Positions 11,101 to 19,600 are shown, numbered from the stretch's first letter. The stretch is 64,000 nt of DNA from Pontibacter mucosus (GCF_003054055.1 NZ_QBKI01000007.1:248001-312000); one strand, 5' to 3'. Numbers and translations: made by a program. Notes: generated by a model not told the origin, from the letters alone.

Positions 11101-11484
11101 CTTCTGATAAACCAGGGCAATAGGAATTTCTCGCTGGAAGCGCTGCCTGTAGAAGTACAGTTCTCCTCCATACATGCAATCGAAACAGTAGATTATAACC
11201 AGGACGGGCATCTGGATGTGCTGCTGGCCGGCAATTTTTACGATGTGCTGCCGGAGATTGGGCAGTACGATGCCAACTATGGCCTGCTGCTGGAAGGCAG
11301 AGGCAACGGCCGGTTTGAGGTGAGAAAGCCGAAAGAGACTGGTTTTTTCTCCAAAGGGCAGGTGCGCCGGATGCGGCAGGTGGTCGGGGCTAACGGAGAG
11401 GTTTATTTCCTCCTGGCCAAGAATAATGCTCCGCTGCAGGTTTTTGGCCTTCAAAACAAGTGGCGTAAAATAGCAGCCCGATAA
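8137..11484 (+). CDS. FG-GAP/VCBS repeat lipoprotein with ASPIC/UnbV domain (copy 1)
   Basis: I place the start at 8137 (MRIPASATTLILATCIAC), because it opens directly on a lipoprotein signal; an in-frame ATG at 8068 would add 23 residues without a signal. The product is 1115 residues. It carries many FG-GAP/VCBS repeats with calcium-loop motifs of the DxNxDGxxD type (DVNNDGLADIY, DVNGDGLLDIY, DYDRDGDLDVY), an ASPIC/UnbV domain at about 513-601 and a second block of repeats. It is likely an outer-surface beta-propeller-like protein of the CRTAC1 group. No enzyme active site is visible. It is closely similar in layout to the next gene, which suggests tandem duplication. Confidence 0.92.
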   Translation: MRIPASATTLILATCIACSENSREQETALFEEMPPSATNISFINQVESSEEMNIFNYRNFYNGGGVAIGDVNNDGLADIYLTSNTGQNKLYLNKGNFIFEDVTAESGVAGNQAWSTGVTMADVNGDGLLDIYVCNAGEVNGDNRKNELFVNTGISDKGVPAFSEQAAAYGLDDEGYSSHATFFDYDRDGDLDVYLLNNSSYPVSHLGFTNLREQRNRLGGDKLLRNDNGRFTDVSEEAGIYGSLIGFGLGITIGDVNNDNWLDIFISNDFYERDYLYINNQDGTFTEASKEWMPHESLSSMGADIADLTNSGNLDIFVTDMLPADDVRLKLTSSYENYDLQQIKLARDFHVQYMMNTLHLNNGDNTFSEVARLAGVHATDWSWGALIFDMDNDGLKDIFVANGIYKDLTDQDFVNFLGSEETMRKAAEGGGGYSYNKGLIDKMTSTPIPNYAFRNQGNLQFVNHAGVWGLGAPGFSNGAAYGDLDNDGDLDLVVNNVNMPVSIYRNKATETLKHHFLRVKLKGGQANLHGIGAKVYVHQPQRTLYLQQMPNRGFESSVDLTLVFGLGKEAQIDSVRVIWPDDKMQVLQQVKADQDLLLDYGQADQLHIPEALIPDKPFYDATNALKLEYVHQESRFVDYNRDGLLKQMLSTQGPALATGDVNGDGLVDVYLGGAAGGTKKLFLQQKSGTFVESSCQVFEEDKDSEDVAALFFDADGDGDLDLIVVTGSNEFMPGAPQLLDRFYINDGKGNFTKEDRLPNLETNASCVAAADFDMDGDIDLFVGGRMIPGSYGYDPPSYLYVNDGSGNFKNYTKRYLPSNELGMITDAVWADVNGDKYPELILVGDWMPVTVFLNEKGQKLNSKTEVPNSAGWWNTIKAADLDGDGDTDFILGNLGRNSRMAASLKQPVELYVHDFEGNGTVEQIINCYAEDGKAYPMVLKQDLQKRVPSIKRRFVKHQDYAGKQLHEVLPEEELREAVVKKVVNPNSSLLINQGNRNFSLEALPVEVQFSSIHAIETVDYNQDGHLDVLLAGNFYDVLPEIGQYDANYGLLLEGRGNGRFEVRKPKETGFFSKGQVRRMRQVVGANGEVYFLLAKNNAPLQVFGLQNKWRKIAAR

Positions 11485-11517
11485 GGGCGTGCCGGTAGTT
11501 GTTTAGTTTGTCAGCCC

Positions 11518-14500
11518 ATGAAACACACTCCCATGATAACCAAGCATATTAACCAGCTGCTCACTATAGCAGGGATTGCAGTTACGGTATCATTCTCACT
11601 TTCAGGCTGCCAGACCCGGGCGGCCGATGGGGAACGTGCGCTCTTTGTAGCGCTGGATTCTACGCAAACCCACATCAGCTTCGTGAACCAGGTGCAGGAC
11701 ACGGACAAGCTGAACATCCTAAGCTACCTGTATTTTTATAATGGCGCCGGCGTAGCTGCCGGAGACGTGAACAACGACGGGTTGGTGGATCTGTTCTTTG
11801 TCTCGAACCAGGGCAGAAACAAGCTGTACCTGAACAAAGGAAACTTTACGTTTGAGGACATTTCTGAAACAGCCGGTATCGAGGGCTATTCTGATTGGCA
11901 AACGGGCGTGGCGATGGCCGATGTGAACGGCGACGGGCTGCTGGACATCTATGTATGTGCGGTGAGCGATTATAAGGGCATGGAAGGCGCCAATGAGCTA
12001 TACATTAACAACGGGGCCGGCGCGGACGGCAAAGTGACCTTCACCGAGAGAGCCGCTGACTACGGCCTGGATTTCACAGGTTTCTCTACGCAGGCGGCCT
12101 TTTTCGACTATGACCGCGACGGGGACCTGGATGTATACCTGCTCAACCATGCCGTGCATACTTCCCGGAGCTACGACCGCGTAAGCACCCGGAACCTCCG
12201 CAGCAACGAAGCGGGTGACATCCTATTCGAAAACCAGCTGATCGCTCCCGATGGGGAGGCTGCAGCAGGAGAGGCTGTCAGATTTAAGGACGTAAGCGAG
12301 CAGGCAGGCATATACGGTGCCGCGATGGGTTATGGACTGGGCGTAGTGGTGGCCGATATGAACAACGACGGCTGGGACGATATCTATGTGTCCAACGATT
12401 TCCATGAAGACGATTACTATTACCTCAATAATGGAGATGGCACCTTCACGGAGAGCGTAAAGGAGCATTTCCAGCACCTGAGCCGGTTCTCAATGGGCTG
12501 CGACGCCGCCGATATGAACAACGATGGCTACCCGGATCTGATGACACTGGATATGTACCCGGAAGATGAAGTGGTGGAGAAAACCTCGATGGGAGAGGAC
12601 CCGCTGGATATTTTCCTGTATAAACTGCAGTTCGGGTATTTTAACCAGTACAGCCGTAACTGCCTGCAGTTGAGCCATGGGGGGGAGAAGTTCTCCGACA
12701 TCGGGTTAATGGCCGGTGTAGCGGCCACCGACTGGAGCTGGAGCACCCTGCTGGCCGACTACGACAACGATGGCATCAAAGATATCTTTATTACAAACGG
12801 TATTGTGCGCCGGCCTAACAACATGGATTATATCAAGTTTGCCTCCTCCGACTCCATGCTACATGCCTCTACAATATCGAAGTCACTGGATCAGAAAGGC
12901 ATCAGCATGATGCCGGACGGGAAAGTGCACAACTACCTCTACAAAGGAACTGAGAGTTTGCGCTTCCAGGACAAATCCCTGACATGGGGCTTCGCGGAGC
13001 CAACCGTGTCAAACGGGGCCGTTTATGCCGATCTGGACAATGATGGCCACCTGGAACTGATCACCAACAACATCAACCAACCTGCCGGCATTTACAGGAA
13101 CAACGGCAATGAGCTAAACAGCAACAACTATCTTAAAGTGCAGCTAAGAGGAGCTAAGCCGAACGCCTTCGGCTATGGTGCCAAAGTGCTGCTCAAGGGC
13201 AAGGAAGGGATACAGGTACAGCAGCTGATGCCTACACGCGGTTTCATGTCTTCTGTGGAGCCCGTACTGAACTTTGGGCTTGGCAAGCAGGATGTTGTCG
13301 ATACGTTGGTCGTGATCTGGGGGAACCAACAGGTCGAGCTGCGAACAAATATACAGGCCAACACAACTCTGGTGCTCGAGCAGTCAGCTGCCCGGGAAGA
13401 GGCCCATGTCTATTACAGTCACTTCGCCCCAAAGCACGAGCCACTGTACGAAGATGTGACAAGCGCCTACCAGTTAAACTTCACGCACCAGGAGAACAAC
13501 TACCTCGAGTTTTACCGGGAAAGCCTGATCCCCTTCCAAACCTCTACGGAAGGACCTAAGATAGCTGTTGCGGATGTGAACGGGGACGGGCTGGATGATT
13601 TTTACGTGGGGGGAGCCAAGTGGCAGGCCGGCTCGCTTTTTATGCAGCAGCCGGACGGACGGTTTGTTCTTTCTAATCAGGCGCTTTTCCAGGCAGATTC
13701 GGTGTATGAGGATGTAGACGCCATCTTCTTTGACGCCAACAACGACAGTTATCCGGACCTGTACGTGGTAAGCGGCGGGAATGAGTTTTATGGCGAGATG
13801 AAGGAGCAGTTCGACCGGCTTTACCTCAACGACGGAAAAGGAAACTTTACCCGAAGCAAGGGCTTGCCTCCCATGTATGATAACAAGAGCTGCGTCAGGG
13901 CCTTTGACTTTGACAGCGACGGGGACCTGGACCTGTTCGTGGGAGGCAGGGTGCTTGCATACCAGTACGGCCGTTCGCCCAGCTCCTACCTGCTCATTAA
14001 CGACGGAAAAGGCAATTTCTCGGACAGAACGGATGAACTGGCCCCCGGGCTCCGCCTGGCAGGTATGGTGACAGACGCCACATGGTTTGACTATGACCAG
14101 GACGGCGATGCTGATCTGGTGGTGGTAGGGGACTGGATGCCGGTAACGGTCTTTGAAAACCAGGGCAGCAAGCTGGTGAAAGTAACTGACCAGGAAGAGC
14201 TGAACCAGTATGTAGGCTTCTGGCAAACGGTGAAAGCGGCAGATTTTGACAACGACGGGGACCTGGACCTTATAGTGGGCAACCTCGGCACCAATACGAA
14301 GTTCAGGAAGAGGGAGGATACCGCCCTCAGAATGTATGTCAAGGATATCGACGGTAACGAAACACTGGACCACATCCTAGCCTACCGCCTGCACAACGAC
14401 TGGTACCCTGTGGCCACAAAAGATGAGCTGGGGAAGCAAATCCCGCTTATCAACAAGAAGTTTACTACCTATAATGGGTATGCTGGCAAAACAATAGATG

Positions 14501-14997
14501 CGCTTTTCGACAAAGGGGAGCTTGAAGGCGCCCAGGTACTGGAGGTGAACACATTTGAGTCGTTATACCTGGAGAACAGGGGCGATGGTACCTTCAAAAA
14601 GCACCTGCTGCCCCGGGAGGCGCAGGTCTCCAAAATCTTCTCTTTTTATGTGGAGGATGTGAACCACGACGGGCATCTGGATATCCTGGCCGGCGGGAAT
14701 TATTATGGGGTGAGCACTTACCAGGGCAGGTACGATGGCAGCTATGGCGTGCTGTTGGCGGGCGATGGCAAAGGGGGCTTCAGGGCAATACCTGCCACCG
14801 AGAGCCGGTTCCTGCTGCAGGGCGAGGTGCGCGATATCAAAAAACTGAAGACGGGGAAAGGGGAGCTGATGCTGGTGGCGCGCAACAAGCTGCCCTTGCA
14901 GCTCCTCAGGAAGCTGGAACCGGGTTCTGCGGGAGAGTATCTGGCAGCAGGCAGCAAAGCAGAGCGGTCTGTCGGGGGTAACCTTAACCGCAACTAG
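11518..14997 (+). CDS. FG-GAP/VCBS repeat lipoprotein with ASPIC/UnbV domain (copy 2)
   Basis: A 1159-residue paralogue of the preceding gene, 33 bases downstream. The signal peptide ends in a lipobox (FSLSGC, Cys31). Shared blocks include the opening ISFVNQVQDTDKLNIL (compare ISFINQVESSEEMNIF upstream), repeated calcium loops such as DVNGDGLLDIY and DYDQDGDADLV, and an ASPIC/UnbV domain at about 535-620 (RGAKPNAFGYGAKVLL). The two copies have diverged well beyond recent duplication. They may form a hetero-assembly on the cell surface near the SusCD pair; this is inference from gene order. Confidence 0.92.
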   Translation: MKHTPMITKHINQLLTIAGIAVTVSFSLSGCQTRAADGERALFVALDSTQTHISFVNQVQDTDKLNILSYLYFYNGAGVAAGDVNNDGLVDLFFVSNQGRNKLYLNKGNFTFEDISETAGIEGYSDWQTGVAMADVNGDGLLDIYVCAVSDYKGMEGANELYINNGAGADGKVTFTERAADYGLDFTGFSTQAAFFDYDRDGDLDVYLLNHAVHTSRSYDRVSTRNLRSNEAGDILFENQLIAPDGEAAAGEAVRFKDVSEQAGIYGAAMGYGLGVVVADMNNDGWDDIYVSNDFHEDDYYYLNNGDGTFTESVKEHFQHLSRFSMGCDAADMNNDGYPDLMTLDMYPEDEVVEKTSMGEDPLDIFLYKLQFGYFNQYSRNCLQLSHGGEKFSDIGLMAGVAATDWSWSTLLADYDNDGIKDIFITNGIVRRPNNMDYIKFASSDSMLHASTISKSLDQKGISMMPDGKVHNYLYKGTESLRFQDKSLTWGFAEPTVSNGAVYADLDNDGHLELITNNINQPAGIYRNNGNELNSNNYLKVQLRGAKPNAFGYGAKVLLKGKEGIQVQQLMPTRGFMSSVEPVLNFGLGKQDVVDTLVVIWGNQQVELRTNIQANTTLVLEQSAAREEAHVYYSHFAPKHEPLYEDVTSAYQLNFTHQENNYLEFYRESLIPFQTSTEGPKIAVADVNGDGLDDFYVGGAKWQAGSLFMQQPDGRFVLSNQALFQADSVYEDVDAIFFDANNDSYPDLYVVSGGNEFYGEMKEQFDRLYLNDGKGNFTRSKGLPPMYDNKSCVRAFDFDSDGDLDLFVGGRVLAYQYGRSPSSYLLINDGKGNFSDRTDELAPGLRLAGMVTDATWFDYDQDGDADLVVVGDWMPVTVFENQGSKLVKVTDQEELNQYVGFWQTVKAADFDNDGDLDLIVGNLGTNTKFRKREDTALRMYVKDIDGNETLDHILAYRLHNDWYPVATKDELGKQIPLINKKFTTYNGYAGKTIDALFDKGELEGAQVLEVNTFESLYLENRGDGTFKKHLLPREAQVSKIFSFYVEDVNHDGHLDILAGGNYYGVSTYQGRYDGSYGVLLAGDGKGGFRAIPATESRFLLQGEVRDIKKLKTGKGELMLVARNKLPLQLLRKLEPGSAGEYLAAGSKAERSVGGNLNRN

Positions 14998-15059
14998 CCG
15001 CGGAGCAGTTTATTAGTTGCAACGGTTTTCCTAAATTCATCAACATAAATCTGAAGGCA

Positions 15060-16412
15060 ATGAAGAAGCCCTTTACACTTGTTAGCCTCCTTTTACTTGT
15101 TTGGGGAGTTGTGGCCGGCTGCCAGGACAAAAACGCAGACTACAGCCGGGCTGCTGCTAATCCTGAGTTCGTGCACCAGTCGGTTAACAAGCTGACCGAT
15201 ATCATCATGCACGATATTTTCTCCCCGCCCGTTGCCAGCAGAATCTATACTTACCCTCAGATAGCCGCCTATGAGGTGCTGCTGCATGATTACCCGGCCT
15301 ATCAGTCGCTGGAAGGGCAGCTGAATGGCTTTAAAGGTATACCGCAGCCCACCCCCGATTCGGTATACTGTTTTCCGCTGGCCAGCCTGCATGCCTTCCT
15401 GACGGTGAGCCGCAGCCTTATTTTTTCCTCCGACATGTTCGACGCCTATGAAGCGCAGCTTTATAAGCAATACAGGGAAATGAGGGTGCCGAAGGATGTA
15501 TTCAACCGATCGCTGCGGTATGGCCAGGCAGCAGCAAAAAGTATTCTGGCTTATGCGGCAGAGGATGGCTACAAGCAGACCAGGGGCTACCGCCACACGG
15601 TGTCTCAGGCCCCCGGCCGCTGGGTGCCGACGCCCCCGGCTTACATGGATGCCGTGGAGCCCTTCTGGTCTAGGATTCGACCTTTTGTACTGGACTCCAG
15701 CAGCCAGTTTGCACCCGGAACAGCAGTTGCATTCGACACCGATAAGGAAAGCGACTTTTACAAAGATGTACTTGCTGTTTACGAAGCTACCAGCAACCTG
15801 ACGGAGGAGCAGCGGCAGATTGCAAGTTTCTGGGACTGCAACCCCTTTGTGATGCATACCACAGGGCATGTGATGTATGCCACCAAGAAGATCACCCCGG
15901 GCGGACACTGGCTGGGTATCGCGGGCATCGCATCGCGGAAGGCAAAGGCTGACATGATGCAAACCCTGGAGACGTACCTGCGGGTATCTGTTTCGCTGGC
16001 CGACGGGTTTATCAGTTGCTGGGATGAAAAATACCGGAGTGACTGCATACGGCCGGAAACAGCCATTAACATGCTGCTTGACGAGAAGTGGGTACCGTTA
16101 CTGCAAACGCCCCCTTTCCCGGAGTACCCCAGCGGGCATAGTGTGATCTCCAACGCCGCCGCCGTTGTCCTGACCGATCTGTACGGCCCTTCCTTCCAGT
16201 ATATAGACTCTACAGAGGTTGCTTTCGGCTTGCCTGCCAGAGCCTTCAATTCCTTTGAGGAAGCCGCCGAGGAGGCAGCGATCAGCCGCTTGTACGGGGG
16301 CATCCACTTTATGCCGGCTATCGTGAACGGGGCGATGCAGGGCAAAGAAGTCGGTGCTCATGTGGTTTCAAGGATCAGAACACGAAAGGAGGCTGTGGCA
16401 ATTAAAGAGTAA
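15060..16412 (+). CDS. Vanadium-dependent haloperoxidase-like lipoprotein
   Basis: A 450-residue member of the PAP2/vanadium-haloperoxidase superfamily with a lipobox (WGVVAGC, Cys21). All vanadate/phosphate ligands of the superfamily are present: Lys324 and Arg331-Pro (KYRSDCIRP), PSGH with His360, and SRLYGGIH with Arg410 and His416. Length and the extended N-terminal helical part fit haloperoxidases better than small PAP2 phosphatases. Known enzymes use peroxide and a halide to make hypohalous acid; acid phosphatase activity is the alternative. It ends the SusC cluster and probably acts in the periplasm or at the surface. Substrate unknown. Confidence 0.88.
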   Translation: MKKPFTLVSLLLLVWGVVAGCQDKNADYSRAAANPEFVHQSVNKLTDIIMHDIFSPPVASRIYTYPQIAAYEVLLHDYPAYQSLEGQLNGFKGIPQPTPDSVYCFPLASLHAFLTVSRSLIFSSDMFDAYEAQLYKQYREMRVPKDVFNRSLRYGQAAAKSILAYAAEDGYKQTRGYRHTVSQAPGRWVPTPPAYMDAVEPFWSRIRPFVLDSSSQFAPGTAVAFDTDKESDFYKDVLAVYEATSNLTEEQRQIASFWDCNPFVMHTTGHVMYATKKITPGGHWLGIAGIASRKAKADMMQTLETYLRVSVSLADGFISCWDEKYRSDCIRPETAINMLLDEKWVPLLQTPPFPEYPSGHSVISNAAAVVLTDLYGPSFQYIDSTEVAFGLPARAFNSFEEAAEEAAISRLYGGIHFMPAIVNGAMQGKEVGAHVVSRIRTRKEAVAIKE

Positions 16413-16576
16413 GGGATTCACCATAACAGCGCTTATTTATATGTTGCAAGGGGCCAGCCTACTATTTGGGCATTAAAAAACCGGGGTGCCCGATCGTTTG
16501 CAAGTATAAGTATAGCGTTTTCGTAATGTTGATAATCCCGTGGGCAACTTGTAGATAAAGCTTTGTTAAAATAGCT

Positions 16577-16584
16577 TACTTTTG
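16577..16584 (+). promoter_or_regulatory. Bacteroidota-type -7 promoter box
   Basis: TACTTTTG matches the primary sigma consensus TAnnTTTG of Bacteroidota exactly and lies 32 bases before the start codon of the deoxynucleoside kinase gene. A well spaced upstream TTG element is not convincing, so the box is only probable. Confidence 0.4.
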
Positions 16585-16615
16585 TGGCCCTTATATTTAA
16601 AAGTACAGAATTACC

Positions 16616-17230
16616 ATGCACATCGCGATAGTGGGCAACATTGGCGCCGGCAAAACCACGCTGGCCACCAAGCTGGCTCAGCACTTTAACTGGGATTTAT
16701 ACCTGGAGGCAGTAGACAATAACCCCTACCTGAAGGATTTTTATGAGGACATGGAGCGTTGGGCCTTCCATCTGCAGGTTTACTTCCTGAACAGCCGCTT
16801 TAACCAGGTGCAGCAGATACAGGCCGCCAGCAAAGATGTTATCCAGGACCGCACCATCTACGAGGATGCCCACATCTTCGCCAAAAACCTGCACCAGTCG
16901 GGCCTGATGAGCACCCGCGACTACGAGAACTACCACGCCCTGTTCCAGTCGATGATCAGCATGGTGAAGGCGCCCGATCTGATGATCTACCTGAAGGCCG
17001 ACTTGCCGAAACTCATCGGCCAGATAGAGAAGCGCAACCGCGACTACGAGAACAACATCAGCATTAACTACCTGCGCAACCTGAACGAGCACTACAACAC
17101 CTGGATGGGTAACTATGACCTGGGCAAGCTGCTGGTGGTAGACGTCAACAACTTGGACTTTGTAGCCAACCCCGAGGATTTAGGCGTGATTATCGAGAAG
17201 ATCCAGCGCGAGCTGTTTGGCCTGTTTTAG
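16616..17230 (+). CDS. Deoxynucleoside kinase
   Basis: A 204-residue cytosolic kinase of the deoxyadenosine/deoxycytidine/deoxyguanosine kinase family, which salvages deoxynucleosides with ATP. The P-loop GNIGAGKTT is at residues 7-15. It is followed by family motifs: LEAVDNNPYLKDFYED, the VIQDRTIYEDAHIF segment holding the catalytic Asp-Arg pair, and the late KRNRDYEN lid region with its arginines. Full length for the family, no frame problem. It stands alone, with its own probable promoter and a terminator 30 bases past the stop. Which deoxynucleoside it prefers cannot be read from sequence. Confidence 0.93.
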   Translation: MHIAIVGNIGAGKTTLATKLAQHFNWDLYLEAVDNNPYLKDFYEDMERWAFHLQVYFLNSRFNQVQQIQAASKDVIQDRTIYEDAHIFAKNLHQSGLMSTRDYENYHALFQSMISMVKAPDLMIYLKADLPKLIGQIEKRNRDYENNISINYLRNLNEHYNTWMGNYDLGKLLVVDVNNLDFVANPEDLGVIIEKIQRELFGLF

Positions 17231-17260
17231 GGAATGTTTTATACTTGTTTATACTTTGGG

Positions 17261-17297
17261 AAAGGGAGGCAGCTGCGGTTGCTTCCCTTTTTCTTTT
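17261..17297 (+). terminator. Rho-independent terminator of the kinase gene
   Basis: A 13-base stem (17261-17273 with 17278-17290, two G-T pairs) closes a four-base loop and is followed by TTTCTTTT. It lies 30 bases after the stop codon. Confidence 0.85.
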
Positions 17298-17364
17298 AGT
17301 GCCAAGTCCTTCACATGGCTGGATGTGAGTCCCAGCCATCTCTTAAGTAGGGGAGGGAGTTTGG

Positions 17365-17420
17365 TAGAACCGGATCCAACCACCCCTGGCCCCTCCTTGT
17401 CTAAGGAGGGGAATTTATAC
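17365..17420 (+). repeat. Repeat B, partial copy (B4)
   Basis: Contains ATCCAACCACCCCTGGCCCC and CTAAGGAGGGG, also found at about 35926-35985, and inverted at 45120-45155 and 54320-54362. The 20-base palindrome that marks the full B copies is absent. As in the other loci it is beside a copy of repeat A. Confidence 0.6.
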
Positions 17421-17432
17421 TTACTCCTTTAC

Positions 17433-17504
17433 CTGTCATCTCGAGCAGCGCGAGAGATCTATCTGGGATTCTAATCAGATCTCTCCCGAAGGTCGAGATG
17501 ACAG
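17433..17504. repeat. 72-base imperfect palindrome
   Basis: The arms CTGTCATCTCGA and TCGAGATGACAG bound the element, and inside them AGAGATCT pairs with AGATCTCT. It resembles widespread intergenic palindromes in Bacteroidota that read GTCAT-TCGAG and AGATCT. It could fold on both strands and act as a mobile hairpin or a terminator. Confidence 0.65.
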
Positions 17505-17513
17505 TAGAAACCG

Positions 17514-17730
17514 TGGCTATAGAACCTATCCCAGCCTTTGGGTTGAGCGCCTTCTAGATTTCTGGTTTCGCTTCAGCGAAATTGCGACCGAAGGGTAGCA
17601 AAGGAAATGTAGACAGCGCGATGCCCGAAGGCGAGGCCTCCCGGCCTTGAGGGCACCAATGCCCGAGATGAAACGAGCCGCTTGTGGGGCTGGAGGATGA
17701 ACGGCAGTTAGAAAGAATAGCTTAGTTCAA
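17514..17730 (+). repeat. Repeat A, copy A1
   Basis: About 215 bases shared with A2 (36247-36460, same orientation) and, inverted, with A3 and A4 (44698-44935, 53909-54140). Conserved pieces include GGTTGAGCGCCTT, AAAGGAAATGTAGACAGCGC, GCGAGGCCTCCCGGCCT and AGGATGAACGG. Internal short hairpins differ between copies. No reading frame is conserved. Confidence 0.8.
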
Positions 17731-17744
17731 ATAGAAGGAAGCAA

Positions 17745-17872
17745 TGGCTATGAAAGTATAGCCAAAGTATAAAAGTATAGCCAAAGTATAAGGTATCGCC
17801 TAAGTATAGGGTACATTCAAAGTTGCTTTGAAACTGGTATCAGTAAACATCTTGAGAAAGTATAACCGAAGA
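17745..17872. repeat. Cluster of AAGTATA motifs
   Basis: Six copies of AAGTATA occur in 128 bases, five of them in about 65 bases, spaced by short links such as GCCAAAGT. The cluster lies just upstream of the M49-like peptidase gene. It is the densest run of this heptamer in the window. Confidence 0.75.
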
Positions 17873-17941
17873 ACAACCCCTCCATTGTCGTAAACCCAAA
17901 AAACATTATCTTCATCATCAAACTAATCCTAAACTAACCCC

Positions 17942-19600
17942 ATGAAACCACGCCACATACTTTTCGCCTCGGCCATAGCCGCAGCTACCTTTGGCTGCAG
18001 CGGCAACAGCTCCGAAACCACCGAGGCCACAACTGAGACTTCTGCCTCAGACGAACTGCAGCGGAAGCTGGATGCCTATACAACCGTGCGCCTTACCTCA
18101 GACCTGAGCCACCTGAGTGAGAACGAGAAAAAGATGATCCCGCTGCTGATCGAGGCGTCGGACATCATGAACGGCCTGTTCTGGTATGAAGCGTACGGCA
18201 AGGGTGATTCGCTGCTGGCCGCGCTGAACAACGAGGCTGCCCGAAAGTATGTGAAGATAAACTATGGCCCTTGGGACCGCCTGAACAACAACGAGCCGTT
18301 TATACCCGGGGTAGGGCCGAAGCCGGACGGCGCCAATTTTTACCCGACCGATATGACGAAGGAGGAGTTCGAGCAAGCCAACCTCCCCGACAAAGCCAGC
18401 CAGTATACGCTCCTGCGCCGTGATGCGGGAGGCAAGCTGATCACAGTGCCCTACCATGTGGAGTTTAAGGAACAGGTGCAGCGCGTGTCGGACCTGTTGA
18501 AGCAGGCTGCTGCCCTGGCCGAGGACGCCGGCCTGAAAAAATACCTGACCCTGCGTGCTGAGGCCATGCTGAACGACAACTACCAGCCATCCGACCTGGC
18601 ATGGATGGACATGAAAACAAATAAGCTGGACATCGTGATTGGCCCGATTGAGACGTATGAGGACAAGCTCTTCGGTTACAAAGCGGCCCACGAGGCCTAC
18701 GTGCTGGTGAAGGATATGGAGTGGAGCGATCGGCTGTCCAAGTATGCTGCCTTCCTGCCAGAGCTCCAGCGTGGCCTGCCTGTTGCGGCACAGTATAAAA
18801 CCGAAAGCCCCGGCACCGACTCCGACCTGAACGCCTACGACGTAGTATACTATGCCGGCGACAGCAATGCGGGCAGCAAGACCATCGCCATTAACCTGCC
18901 CAACGACGAGGAAGTGCAGCTGAAGAAGGGCACACGTCGCCTGCAGCTCAAGAACGCCATGCAAGCCAAGTTCGACAAGATCATGGAGCCGATTGCGGAC
19001 GAACTGATTGCAGAGGATCAGCAGCAGTACGTAACCTTCGATGCCTTTTTTGCCAACACCATGTTCCATGAGGTGGCGCATGGGTTGGGCATCAAGAACA
19101 CCATCAATAAAAAAGGCACGGTGCGCGAGGCTCTGAAAGAGCATGCCTCCGCGCTGGAAGAAGGCAAAGCCGATATCTTGGGGCTGTACATGATCACGCA
19201 GCTGCACGAGAAGGGCGAGGTAGAAGGTGACCTGAAGGAGTATTATACTACTTTCCTGGCTGGTATTTTCCGTTCGGTTAGGTTTGGGGCAGCCAGTGCC
19301 CATGGCAAGGCGAACATGGTGCGTTTCAATTTCTTTAAAGACAACGGCGCCTTTGAGCGGGACGAGGCAACGGGCAAGTACAGCGTGAACTACGACAAGA
19401 TGCGTGAGGCCATGAATAAGCTGTCGGAGAAGATACTGACGCTGCAGGGCAACGGCGATTATGCAGGTGTGGGTACACTGCTGAATGAGCAGGGCCAGAT
19501 CAGTCCGCAGCTTCAGGCTGACCTGGACCGCCTGGCCAAAGCGAACATACCCGTAGACATTGTTTTCGAACAGGGCGCCGAGGTGCTAGGGCTGGAGTAA
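17942..19600 (+). CDS. M49-like zinc metallopeptidase lipoprotein
   Basis: A 552-residue protein with a lipoprotein signal (ATFGC, Cys19) followed by a Thr/Ser/Glu-rich linker. A zinc site is visible: HEVAH at 376-380 and EEGKAD at 406-411, the pattern of dipeptidyl-peptidase-III-like (M49) enzymes, though the classical family has one extra residue inside its HExxGH motif. The region GIKNTINKKGTVREALKEH between the motifs also fits. It probably trims small peptides in the periplasm or at the membrane. An alternative is the plant Nudix-associated M49-like branch. It is a single gene with its own terminator. Confidence 0.8.
   Translation: MKPRHILFASAIAAATFGCSGNSSETTEATTETSASDELQRKLDAYTTVRLTSDLSHLSENEKKMIPLLIEASDIMNGLFWYEAYGKGDSLLAALNNEAARKYVKINYGPWDRLNNNEPFIPGVGPKPDGANFYPTDMTKEEFEQANLPDKASQYTLLRRDAGGKLITVPYHVEFKEQVQRVSDLLKQAAALAEDAGLKKYLTLRAEAMLNDNYQPSDLAWMDMKTNKLDIVIGPIETYEDKLFGYKAAHEAYVLVKDMEWSDRLSKYAAFLPELQRGLPVAAQYKTESPGTDSDLNAYDVVYYAGDSNAGSKTIAINLPNDEEVQLKKGTRRLQLKNAMQAKFDKIMEPIADELIAEDQQQYVTFDAFFANTMFHEVAHGLGIKNTINKKGTVREALKEHASALEEGKADILGLYMITQLHEKGEVEGDLKEYYTTFLAGIFRSVRFGAASAHGKANMVRFNFFKDNGAFERDEATGKYSVNYDKMREAMNKLSEKILTLQGNGDYAGVGTLLNEQGQISPQLQADLDRLAKANIPVDIVFEQGAEVLGLE

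Noticed and set aside
13474..14373. Long minus-strand open frame (299 codons) inside the second FG-GAP gene
   Set aside because: It is antisense to a strongly supported gene and made of low-stop GC-rich codons. Similar frames lie opposite the haloperoxidase, M49-like and ABC transporter genes.
17433..17504. Insertion sequence ends
   Set aside because: The palindrome has no transposase gene near it and no target duplication that I can see.
18098..19303. 401-codon minus-strand open frame opposite the M49-like peptidase
   Set aside because: The plus-strand product has a signal, zinc motifs and its own terminator. The antisense product has no recognisable fold and its His/Leu/Val content fits a shadow frame.
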